The position numbers and the translations under genes are program-made. Shown one piece after another: positions 1 to 5,493 of a stretch of DNA of 7,095 nt. Each line of letters starts with the position of its first letter. The stretch's first letter is position 1. The stretch spans positions 1 through 7,095 of the forward strand of contig JAGTQN010000088.1 of assembly GCA_018396395.1 (NCBI GenBank), given 5' to 3'. The stretch comes from Candidatus Bathyarchaeota archaeon. GTDB taxonomy: Archaea > Thermoproteota > CALKCG01 > B24 > JAGTQN01. The notes below the pieces were generated by a model, which was given only the letters and a program-made list of their open reading frames with translations, was not told the origin of the DNA and did not search any database.

Positions 1-15
1 ACCCCGTCCCAACCC

Positions 16-29
16 TTAAAAATATATAC
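16..29 (+). promoter_or_regulatory. TATA-like promoter box of the phosphodiesterase gene
   Basis: An A/T-only run (TTAAAAATATATA, then C) is centred about 22-26 nt before the ATG at 46. That is the usual distance from an archaeal TATA box to the transcription start, so the transcript would begin at or very near the start codon. There is no Shine-Dalgarno-like sequence between the box and the ATG, which fits a leaderless mRNA. The spacing is seen in the sequence; promoter function is inferred. Confidence 0.55.
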
Positions 30-45
30 AAAGAAAAAGAAAATC

Positions 46-2028
46 ATGGCTTCAGGAATGCCCTTGGCAAAAAGGGCCATGATCATAGGGCTTGATTCCG
101 CAGTCCCGGGGCTTGTGAGAAGATTTGCATCGGAAGGAGTCCTTCCCAATATAAAGAGACTTATGGATGAGGGTGTCTTCGGTGAAGGCTACGCAACACA
201 TCCTACCCTGACGGGCTCCAATTGGACTAGCATTGCCTCTGGCACTTGGCCTGGAACCCAGGGTACTACGGGCATGTGGACCCACTTCAAAGGCGAACCC
301 TTAAGCATCGTTCACTCAAGCTTCCTATCCCATTCATCCATATGTGAGCGCCTCTGGGAGGCTGGAGAGAGGATTGGTAAGAAGTCGATTCTGATGAAGT
401 ATCCATGCTCAGTGCCTCCAACGATTAAGAAAGGCCTTCAGGTTGAGGGATCGGGAGCCCCTTGGTACGGCCTAGATCCCTTCGAGATAGCTCCATGCAT
501 GGGCTTCTCTACCGAGAAATGCCCAGGGGCGCGAAGCATCGAGCTCAAAGAGGCGGAAGGATGGAGGAATGTCCCCGAAAGCTTCTCGAAACCTCTAGAA
601 TGCCTAGTGGAAATAAAGAGCAAGAGTGCAGAAAGCAAGATTACCTTTAATGTTCTCGTTATAGATTCGGAGGGGAAAGGCTACGATCGTATAATCATCT
701 CAAAATCGAAGGATGTCGAAAAAGCGGTTGCAAGGCTATCCGTAGGCCAGTGGAGTGGCTGGATTACGGAAGATTTCGATGCTAAGATTCCGTTGTATAT
801 TAGATACAAGGAAGGATCAAAGATCGTTTATGAGGATGTTCCAATCAAGCGTTATACGGGCACCTTCCGTTTCAAGCTCATTGAACTTTCTTCCGATGCC
901 AAATGCTTCAGGCTTTACCAGAGCCAAGTGTTCCCAAGGACTGGCTTCACTTGGCCAGAGCATATCGCTAAAGAGCTTTTTGAAAATGTTGGGCCTTTTC
1001 AGGAGCATATCGGTCCCCATGCTTACTATAATAACTGGGTAGATGACGAGACCTTCCTAGAGGAACTGGAATATCAAGCTTGGTGGCTAGGAAAGGCGAC
1101 AGATTATCTGATGAGCCGCTATGAATGGGATCTTTACTTCCTCCAATGGCATGGATTGAACCATGCCCAGCATGCCTTCTGGGGTGGGATCGATCCTATC
1201 AGTCCCTGGTACAAAAAAGCCATGGCAGAGAAGTATTGGAAGTACTTTAGGCGTTTCTATGGAGCGGCGGATAAGATGGTGGGCGACATAGTGAAGCATG
1301 CGGATGAAGAAACCCTTATCGTAGTAATTTCTGACCATGGTCACATTCCCTACGTGTATGGAACCGCCATGATCACTAACGCCTTGGCTAAGGCAGGCTT
1401 AATAGGTTATCGAATAGGCTCGAAGGGAGAGGTTATTGTAGATTGGTCCCGAACGAAGGCCTATCCCATAGATGCTGTCCATATTTTTGTTAACCTTAAG
1501 GGCCGAGATCCTGGAGGCATCGTAGAGCCAGAGGAGTACGATGAGGTCTGCGAATCGGTGATAAGCACCCTGTATGGCATAAGGGATCCAAGGGGAAGGT
1601 GCCCCATCGCTTTTGCCCTGAAGAAGGATGAGGCTGAGATGATGGGGCTCTATGGAGATCGGGTAGGCGATGTTATCTACGGTATGGCCGCCGGATATGG
1701 AAGCTCCCTTGAGCTTACGAAGGGGCTTGAGGAATTTCTTTTCCTTAAGGGCGCCATATCAGTGACCGATGATAAAGGAATCGGTCAAAGAACAGGTCTG
1801 CTTCCCCCAAACACAAGTATCCATGGTTCCAGTTTACCTTCATCAAGACTCGGTCTTGGCTCCATAAAGGTTCCTTTGATCATGTACGGACCGGGAGTGA
1901 AAAGGGGCTACATCATGAGACAGGCTTTCAGGATTATAGACATCGCTCCTACAATAGCCTATCTCGTAGGTATACCGAGGCCTTTGCACTGCGAGGGCTC
2001 CATTATCCTCGAAGCCTTAGAGGATTAA
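46..2028 (+). CDS. Type I phosphodiesterase/nucleotide pyrophosphatase family protein (alkaline phosphatase superfamily)
   Basis: A 660-residue probable metal-dependent phosphoester or phosphodiester hydrolase; the substrate cannot be read from sequence. By alignment to nucleotide pyrophosphatases the metal/active-site positions are D17 (IIGLDSAVPG), the nucleophile T56 in PTLTGSNWTSIASG, N372 and H376 (GLNHAQHAFWG), D430-H431 (ISDHGH) and H593 (SIHGSS). The family normally has Asp where N372 stands, so one metal ligand looks substituted. Residues about 185-290 form a strand-rich insertion between the nucleophile region and the second half of the active site. There is no signal peptide or membrane segment, so it is probably cytoplasmic. 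The start at 46 is chosen because a TATA-like box lies at leaderless distance; Met5 (58) and Met12 (79, directly before IIGLDSAVPG) are alternatives. It is the only forward-strand gene here and converges with RNase HII. The family call is firm; substrate and activity are open. Confidence 0.88.
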   Translation: MASGMPLAKRAMIIGLDSAVPGLVRRFASEGVLPNIKRLMDEGVFGEGYATHPTLTGSNWTSIASGTWPGTQGTTGMWTHFKGEPLSIVHSSFLSHSSICERLWEAGERIGKKSILMKYPCSVPPTIKKGLQVEGSGAPWYGLDPFEIAPCMGFSTEKCPGARSIELKEAEGWRNVPESFSKPLECLVEIKSKSAESKITFNVLVIDSEGKGYDRIIISKSKDVEKAVARLSVGQWSGWITEDFDAKIPLYIRYKEGSKIVYEDVPIKRYTGTFRFKLIELSSDAKCFRLYQSQVFPRTGFTWPEHIAKELFENVGPFQEHIGPHAYYNNWVDDETFLEELEYQAWWLGKATDYLMSRYEWDLYFLQWHGLNHAQHAFWGGIDPISPWYKKAMAEKYWKYFRRFYGAADKMVGDIVKHADEETLIVVISDHGHIPYVYGTAMITNALAKAGLIGYRIGSKGEVIVDWSRTKAYPIDAVHIFVNLKGRDPGGIVEPEEYDEVCESVISTLYGIRDPRGRCPIAFALKKDEAEMMGLYGDRVGDVIYGMAAGYGSSLELTKGLEEFLFLKGAISVTDDKGIGQRTGLLPPNTSIHGSSLPSSRLGLGSIKVPLIMYGPGVKRGYIMRQAFRIIDIAPTIAYLVGIPRPLHCEGSIILEALED

Positions 2029-2076
2029 GCAGAAATGTTTAAGCTTTCTGGCGTAAATTCAAATCCGATTCCCTAG

Positions 2077-2108
2077 GAAAACAGGTTTATGCGAAAACTC
2101 TAGACTAA
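2077..2108. repeat. Intergenic repeat, copy 1
   Basis: GAAAACAGGTTTATGC (2077-2092) is identical to 2916-2931. After 7 nt comes CTAGACTAA, matching CTAGGCTAA after 9 nt in copy 2, so the related block is about 32-34 nt. This copy lies 48 bp past the phosphodiesterase stop. The two copies bracket the RNase HII gene in the same orientation. The role is unknown; it could be a dispersed repeat, an RNA-processing or termination element, or a protein-binding site. Confidence 0.6.
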
Positions 2109-2111
2109 ATC

Positions 2112-2146
2112 AAGAAAAGGTAAGATAAGATGGCATCTTTTCTTTC
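2112..2146. terminator. Possible bidirectional terminator between convergent genes
   Basis: AAGAAAAG (2112-2119) pairs perfectly with CTTTTCTT (2137-2144) across a 17-nt loop. A smaller nested palindrome, AAGATGGCATCTT, lies at 2127-2139. Read forward, the element ends in a T-rich run after the phosphodiesterase gene. Read in reverse, it gives a T-rich run after RNase HII. The symmetry and position suit termination of both convergent transcripts. The pairing is seen; the function is inferred. Confidence 0.4.
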
Positions 2147-2214
2147 ATAGCCATAAATTAAAAACGATAAAGAGTCATAAAATTCTAATTCTTCCTAACG
2201 ATCTTGTAGACCGA

Positions 2215-2868
2215 TCAGTAGAATTGGTCAAGTTTTTTCTGTAGAATCCTTTCAAGGATGTTTCGATTTGTTTCCCATTCAAGTCTCGCGATCTCCGGGA
2301 ATTTTCCATAAGTCCTATAATAGGATTCCAGAAAGCGAATCGTTGCATCATCGGAAGGATAGCCTGAACCAAAATCTCCATACAGCGCCTTATAGGACTC
2401 AAGGACTTCATCCCTCCGTAACTTTGCCAATATCGATGCCGCTCCCACAATAGGATACCTTTCATCAGCGAAGTTCTCGGCTACGATCTCCATCCTTTTA
2501 TCCTTGCCTTTCAAAAAGCCCTTCAGGCATCTGAGGAAGGCCGTAGTATTGATGCTTGGAGCATCCACATAGGTCACATCAGGCTTGAATCGGCTTATGA
2601 GGACGGCCATCTTTTTAGCTTCGAGGAAGTTGAGCCTTCCCTTCCTTACGGCTTCATCGACCTCCCTGGGAGGAACCTCCTGAATTTCCCAGGCTTCGAC
2701 GCCATCGATTATTAGATTCCTTAGCTCTTTTCTCCTCGATGGCTTTAGGGCTTTGGAATCCTTCACCCCCAATTCGATGAGGTGTTCTATAGCATCCTCC
2801 TTAGCGACCACGCCACAAACAACCATCGGACCTATCACGGGTCCCCGACCAGCTTCGTCTATCCCCAT
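2215..2868 (-). CDS. rnhB: Ribonuclease HII
   Basis: Cleaves the RNA strand of RNA:DNA hybrids and removes ribonucleotides from DNA; a cytoplasmic, metal-dependent enzyme. From the chosen start (217 residues) the four acidic catalytic residues are visible: D4 and E5 in GIDEAGRG, D102 in TYVDAPS, and D135 in ADERYPIVGAASILAK. The family motif KDSK is at 36-39, and GSGYPSDDAT, at about 167-176, is typical of archaeal RNase HII. The length is normal. The start at 2868 is preferred over the ATG at 2883 because AAGGAG (2878-2873) lies 4 nt before it, and archaeal RNase HII proteins usually begin right at the GIDEAGRG motif. The upstream ATG would add MPRRI and has no convincing ribosome site. It lies 96 bp downstream of SRP54 on the same strand and may be co-transcribed; it converges on the phosphodiesterase gene. 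Confidence 0.95.
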   Translation of the reverse strand: MGIDEAGRGPVIGPMVVCGVVAKEDAIEHLIELGVKDSKALKPSRRKELRNLIIDGVEAWEIQEVPPREVDEAVRKGRLNFLEAKKMAVLISRFKPDVTYVDAPSINTTAFLRCLKGFLKGKDKRMEIVAENFADERYPIVGAASILAKLRRDEVLESYKALYGDFGSGYPSDDATIRFLESYYRTYGKFPEIARLEWETNRNILERILQKKLDQFY

Positions 2869-2872
2869 AATT

Positions 2873-2878
2873 CTCCTT
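2873..2878 (-). promoter_or_regulatory. Shine-Dalgarno sequence that decides the RNase HII start
   Basis: AAGGAG on the reverse strand ends 4 nt before the ATG at 2868. It lies inside the reading frame that would be used if translation began at the ATG at 2883. This argues that the internal ATG is the true start. Confidence 0.55.
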
Positions 2879-2915
2879 GGCATAAGGATCCCAAAATCAT
2901 GAGGCTAAGGGAGGC

Positions 2916-2949
2916 GAAAACAGGTTTATGCTATGCTCGTCTAGGCTAA
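2916..2949. repeat. Intergenic repeat, copy 2
   Basis: Second copy of GAAAACAGGTTTATGC (2916-2931), followed by CTAGGCTAA (2941-2949). It sits in the SRP54-RNase HII gap, just past the SRP54 stop codon on the reverse strand. Read on the transcribed strand it is GCATAAACCTGTTTTC, which is not a good TATA box, so I do not call it a promoter. Both copies lie in non-coding sequence near gene 3' ends. Confidence 0.6.
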
Positions 2950-2964
2950 GCCACCTATGACTAC

Positions 2965-4317
2965 CTAAGCCAAGCCTCCTTGACTAGCCATTTTCATGAG
3001 TCTCCTGAAGGAGGTTATACCCCTTCCCTTCATGGCTTTCATAACCCTCTTCATGCCATCGAAGTACTTCAGCATCTCCTTCACATCCCCCTCCCTAACG
3101 CCTGCCCCTCTGGCAATCCTTCGAATTCTCGATGCATTGAGGACCTTCGGATTTTCCTTCTCCTCTTCCGTCATCGACTGTATTATGGCCTTCCATTTAT
3201 CAAACCTTTCCTTGGCTACGTCTGAAAAGTCCTCAGGAACCTTATAGCTTAGACCTGGAAGCATCGATAGGATCCGATCAAGGGGGCCCATCTTCCCAAT
3301 GGCTTCAATTTGTTCGTACAAATCTTTCAGAGTCAGGCGTCCACTAAAGATCGCCTTGGCCCTTTCCTCGCTGATGGAAACCTCAGCTTCCTTCGCCTTC
3401 TCAATAAGCCCCTTTAGGTCCCCCATTCCAAGGAGCCTTCCCACAAAGCTTGTGGGGGAGAAGGCCTCTATGTCACCAATCTTTTCTCCGATTCCTATGA
3501 ACCTGATCTTGGCTCCAGTAGCCGCTACGGCAGAAAGGGCACCTCCTCCCTTTGCCGTCCCATCGAGCTTCGTGATTATTATGGAGCCTATCTTGGTAGC
3601 TTCATCGAAAGCCTTTGCCTGAGTGAAGGCTTGTTGCCCTATGGTTCCATCTATGATCAGGGAAATCTCATCGGGCTTTATGGCTTCGGCGATGGATTTC
3701 ATCTCTTTCATGAGGGCCCCCTCCTCCTTATGGCGGCCGGCCGTATCGATGATGGCGAGTTCATAGCCCTCAGCTTCAAGCTTCCTTAGGGCGTTGATAG
3801 CTATCCTCACGGGATCCCTTCCAGAGGGATCGCCATAGACCTGAATATCGGCCGAAGATGCAAGTTGTTGAAGTTGTTCGTAGGCACCAGGGCGATAGGT
3901 ATCAGTACATACGAGGGCAACTTTGAAGCCCCTCTTCCTGTAGAAATTGGCAACCTTCACGGCTGTTGTAGTCTTTCCTGAGCCTTGGATTCCAACAAAG
4001 AGAAGGACATTCAACTTTCCGGGTTTTAAGACATATGGAGGTTGAGCCTCACCACCAAGAAGCCTCGTAATCTCTTCATATACGACCTTGATAACGTGTT
4101 CTTTCCTAGAGATACCTGGAGGTACGGCCTCCCTAAGGACCCGGGCTTCAACGCGCTTCGATAGATCTAAGGCGAGTCTTACGTTCACGTCCGCCTGGAG
4201 AAGGGCCCTGAGGACATCATTGCAGAGCTCCTTAACGATGGTCTCATCTAAGACTGGTGCCCTAAGGACCTTCCTTAAAGCTTCATATAATGAGGAGCCA
4301 AGCTTTCCTAGGGCCAT
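2965..4317 (-). CDS. srp54: Signal recognition particle 54 kDa protein (SRP54)
   Basis: GTPase subunit of the signal recognition particle. With SRP RNA (and SRP19 in archaea) it binds signal sequences of nascent proteins and docks at the FtsY receptor on the membrane. The 450 residues show the full NG-M layout. The helical N domain spans about 1-95 and includes ALLQADVNVRL. The G domain has the P-loop GIQGSGKTT (109-117), DTYRPGAYEQL (139-149), DTAGR (191-195), TKLDGTAKGGGALS (249-262) and GIGE (275-278). The M domain (about 310-450) has the finger-loop region MLPGL (352-356) and the RNA-binding motif SRIRRIARGAG (396-406), close to the family pattern SRxxRIAxGSG. All GTPase motifs are intact and the length is typical. 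A weak GGATG lies 7 nt before the start. RNase HII follows on the same strand. The SRP RNA gene is not recognisable here. Confidence 0.98.
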   Translation of the reverse strand: MALGKLGSSLYEALRKVLRAPVLDETIVKELCNDVLRALLQADVNVRLALDLSKRVEARVLREAVPPGISRKEHVIKVVYEEITRLLGGEAQPPYVLKPGKLNVLLFVGIQGSGKTTTAVKVANFYRKRGFKVALVCTDTYRPGAYEQLQQLASSADIQVYGDPSGRDPVRIAINALRKLEAEGYELAIIDTAGRHKEEGALMKEMKSIAEAIKPDEISLIIDGTIGQQAFTQAKAFDEATKIGSIIITKLDGTAKGGGALSAVAATGAKIRFIGIGEKIGDIEAFSPTSFVGRLLGMGDLKGLIEKAKEAEVSISEERAKAIFSGRLTLKDLYEQIEAIGKMGPLDRILSMLPGLSYKVPEDFSDVAKERFDKWKAIIQSMTEEEKENPKVLNASRIRRIARGAGVREGDVKEMLKYFDGMKRVMKAMKGRGITSFRRLMKMASQGGLA

Positions 4318-4383
4318 TTAATCGCATCCTTTTCATGGATACGCCTTGAAATATCGGCGTTAAAGAATTCATAGCCTTTGTCT

Positions 4384-4410
4384 CATATAAAGAAATAAAT
4401 AGGATATAAA
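4384..4410 (-). promoter_or_regulatory. Candidate TATA boxes of SRP54
   Basis: On the reverse strand, TTTATATCC (4410-4402) and TTTATATG (4391-4384) resemble archaeal TATA boxes. Starts 22-27 nt downstream would give leaders of roughly 45-65 nt before the SRP54 ATG. Which of the two is used cannot be told from sequence. Confidence 0.4.
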
Positions 4411-4549
4411 TCCATCTCATCGTATCAAATTCAAATTCCTTTCGTATTCTTGATGGGGATGCCGCCTTTTCCATGTCCAGGAGTCAAAAATCTTTCGTCA
4501 AGATCATGCATAGTCCTATAAAAAAAGGCAACTATGAGCGCTAACGTAT

Positions 4550-4706
4550 TAAGTTAAGTCCGATTATTCCTGCCATCTATACGATGGATTGACCTGTCGA
4601 ATTGGTACGATTCTCCCTATTTTTCAGCCTTTTCCGGGCAGTCCTTAACCCTATCCGTAAAATGATCTGCCAAATATTGATTGTACATTCAAGCGGACTT
4701 AACTTA
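4550..4706. repeat. 157-bp element with perfect 13-bp terminal inverted repeats
   Basis: TAAGTTAAGTCCG (4550-4562) and its exact reverse complement CGGACTTAACTTA (4694-4706) enclose 131 bp of non-coding sequence. The outer dinucleotides are TA on both sides, so this can be read as a miniature element with 11-bp inverted repeats and a TA target duplication, as left by IS630/Tc1-mariner-type transposition. It can equally be read as the closing stem of a structured RNA, since CTAAC (4541-4545) and GTTAG (4715-4719) outside it also pair. An inner hairpin, CCATC (4573-4577) with GATGG (4583-4587), is present. No transposase is encoded. Confidence 0.45.
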
Positions 4707-4775
4707 GCACCTTAGTTAGGGGAATGCAAAGGTTCCCTTTCCATTGCTTTGGAAAGCTCTTTACGAAGTTGAAGT

Positions 4776-4796
4776 AAAAATGATGTTTTCGCAAAA
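4776..4796 (-). terminator. T-tract terminator after tRNA-Gln
   Basis: On the reverse strand TTTT (4796-4793) directly follows the discriminator base and TTTTT (4780-4776) follows 12 nt later. Oligo-T tracts are the usual archaeal termination signal after stable RNA genes. The first tract also forms a tiny palindrome, TTTTGCGAAAA. Confidence 0.5.
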
Positions 4797-4831
4797 TAGC
4801 CCGGGGGAGATTCGAACTCCCGTCGGCGGCT

Positions 4832-4858
4832 CTCCTCTCGATGGGAAGTTGAAGGGAA
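4832..4858 (-). other. tRNA-Gln intron at canonical position 37/38 (27 nt)
   Basis: CUUU (tRNA positions 32-35) pairs with GAGG (4837-4834) as a 4-bp helix with two G-U pairs. The bulges are GG|U at the 5' site and AG|A at the 3' site, each 3 nt with the cut after the second base, as the archaeal splicing endonuclease requires. Two more pairs (U-A, C-G) extend into the intron. The geometry is read from the sequence; splicing is inferred. Confidence 0.8.
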
Positions 4859-4874
4859 CCAAAGGCCGCTATGC

Positions 4875-4889
4875 CAAGCCGCTTAGACT
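4875..4889 (-). other. Second tRNA-Gln intron, in the D-loop (15 nt)
   Basis: AGTCTAAGCGGCTTG interrupts the D-arm between D-loop AGTGGCCAA and D-stem strand GCAT. GGCC (4895-4892) pairs with GGCT (4880-4877) as a 4-bp helix. It leaves 3-nt bulges AA|A and TG|G exactly at the boundaries predicted independently from the tRNA consensus. Inside, G-C and U-G pairs close a CTAA loop. The helix on the exon side is weak, so this is a relaxed motif. A boundary shift of 1-2 nt cannot be excluded. Confidence 0.65.
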
Positions 4890-4932
4890 TTGGCCACTAC
4901 ACCACCGGGCTAGGATTCTGATTGGCTAGGAT

Positions 4933-4941
4933 CATAATTAA
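4933..4941 (-). promoter_or_regulatory. TATA-like box of the tRNA-Gln gene
   Basis: TTAATTATG on the reverse strand is centred 26 nt before the first tRNA base at 4911, the standard archaeal spacing. It begins 3 nt past the Trm112 stop codon, so the tRNA probably has its own promoter even though Trm112 is just upstream on the same strand. Confidence 0.5.
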
Positions 4942-4944
4942 CCT

Positions 4945-5265
4945 TTATGTTCTATTTTTCCCAGAGAGGTTGAAGGGTTTTCCATCCTTCAAAATCTTTT
5001 CCGGAATAATCTTTTCCCATTTTTTTAGGAGTCTTAGATCCTCCTCTACATTCCTTAGCTCGTCCGGGAGCATCTCTGGAATCTCATCTTTTATAGGAAA
5101 GAAGCGATTGCACTTTGGACAGACAATGATCCCTTCAACAATTTCCTCCCTCTCCTCGAAGACGTAAAGCTCTAAAGGGTGATGCTTATCTATAGGGCAG
5201 GCAAGGATCTCCATCAAGCGACGTTTCAAAGATAATCTACCCCTATCTGATAGAACTCCTGCCAT
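4945..5265 (-). CDS. Trm112 family protein
   Basis: A small protein of 106 residues. Trm112 proteins bind and stabilise several S-adenosylmethionine methyltransferases that act on tRNA, rRNA or release factor. The family signature is clear: RRLMEILACPIDKHHPLEL (about 15-33), then IIVCPKCNRFFPIKDEIPEMLPDELR (about 47-71). C49 and C52 form a CPKC knuckle, but the N-terminal half has only C23, so a full four-cysteine zinc site is not evident. A charged helical segment (about 68-90) and a polar tail follow. The ATG at 5265 lies 22 nt from the centre of a TATA-like box and is taken as a leaderless start. TTG at 5229 would give M-K-R-R-L-M-E-I-L-A-C-P, closer to the usual family N-terminus. tRNA-Gln follows after 33 nt on the same strand. 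The methyltransferase partners are not in this window. Confidence 0.85.
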   Translation of the reverse strand: MAGVLSDRGRLSLKRRLMEILACPIDKHHPLELYVFEEREEIVEGIIVCPKCNRFFPIKDEIPEMLPDELRNVEEDLRLLKKWEKIIPEKILKDGKPFNLSGKNRT

Positions 5266-5280
5266 TATTATGCTTTGAAT

Positions 5281-5292
5281 GTTTTAAATTTT
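5281..5292 (-). promoter_or_regulatory. TATA-like box of the Trm112 gene
   Basis: AAAATTTAAAAC on the reverse strand is centred about 22 nt before the ATG at 5265. This fits a transcript starting at or just after that codon, with no room for a ribosome-binding site. If the true start is TTG at 5229, the leader would be about 30 nt and would contain AGGGG. Confidence 0.45.
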
Positions 5293-5493
5293 CTGAGAAT
5301 CGTCTGGGCTTCCACTGCCTATACGATCATGAAAAATAAGCTGGCGCATAGGAAGCATGATTAGGCTTTCCATAGCAAGCCGTAGGCCACAGCCTCTCAA
5401 AACCTAGGAAGCCTGGCTTTGGGCGTCAAGCCGTATGTATGGTATGTATATAAGCCATCTAGGCTCCATAATCAAAAGCCTATCTAACCTTTT

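Larger units (their letters stand above)
4322..4775. other. Long intergenic stretch between SRP54 and the tRNA gene
   Basis: No convincing protein gene is present: short open frames have no family resemblance. The part next to SRP54 holds its probable promoter. The middle holds a 157-bp element bounded by 13-bp inverted repeats, annotated separately. At 4720-4756 several small hairpins compete: GGGAA (4720-4724) with TTCCC (4733-4737), and CTTTCC (4737-4742) with GGAAAG (4751-4756). They cannot both form fully, but nothing identifies them as a known switch. Confidence 0.5.
4797..4911 (-). tRNA. trnQ: tRNA-Gln (anticodon UUG) with two introns
   Basis: Read on the reverse strand. Acceptor AGCCCGG (4911-4905) pairs with CCGGGCT (4804-4798), and the discriminator is A at 4797. 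D-stem is GTGT (4902-4899) with GCAT (4874-4871). Anticodon stem is GCGGC (4869-4865) with GCCGC (4830-4826), all Watson-Crick. The loop is CUUUGG plus A4831, giving anticodon UUG. Variable region is CGAC (4825-4822); T-arm is GGGAG-TTCGAAT-CTCCC (4821-4805). The gene is 115 nt; removing 15 nt from the D-loop (4889-4875) and 27 nt after position 37 (4858-4832) leaves a regular 73-nt tRNA. CCA is not encoded. The AGCCCGG acceptor and the GTGGTGTAGTGG start are typical of archaeal tRNA-Gln/Glu. An Ala(GGC) reading using the first GCGGC copy (4882-4878) was considered, but it breaks the D-arm. Confidence 0.9.

Noticed and set aside
3299..3622. 107-codon forward open frame
   Set aside because: It lies entirely antisense to the well-supported SRP54 gene and its composition mirrors that gene.
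4283..4474. 63-codon open frame on the reverse strand upstream of SRP54
   Set aside because: It overlaps the SRP54 start and promoter region, has no ribosome site or family resemblance, and is best explained as chance.
4550..4706. SRP RNA or RNase P RNA next to SRP54
   Set aside because: The apical SRP helix 8 motif and the conserved RNase P core motifs could not be found on either strand.
4843..4911. tRNA-Ala(GGC) reading using GCGGC-TTGGCAT as the anticodon arm
   Set aside because: The D-stem could not form, the acceptor AGCCCGG does not fit tRNA-Ala, and the Gln reading gives complete arms plus splice-site helices.
5376..5435. CAAGCCGTA repeated at 5376-5384 and 5427-5435
   Set aside because: A 9-bp repeat in a short gap with no extended similarity is not convincing on its own.
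5440..5455. TATA-like GTATGTATATAAGC between the dehydrogenase and Trm112
   Set aside because: It is not at promoter distance from any recognised gene on either strand; an unseen small RNA is possible but unsupported.
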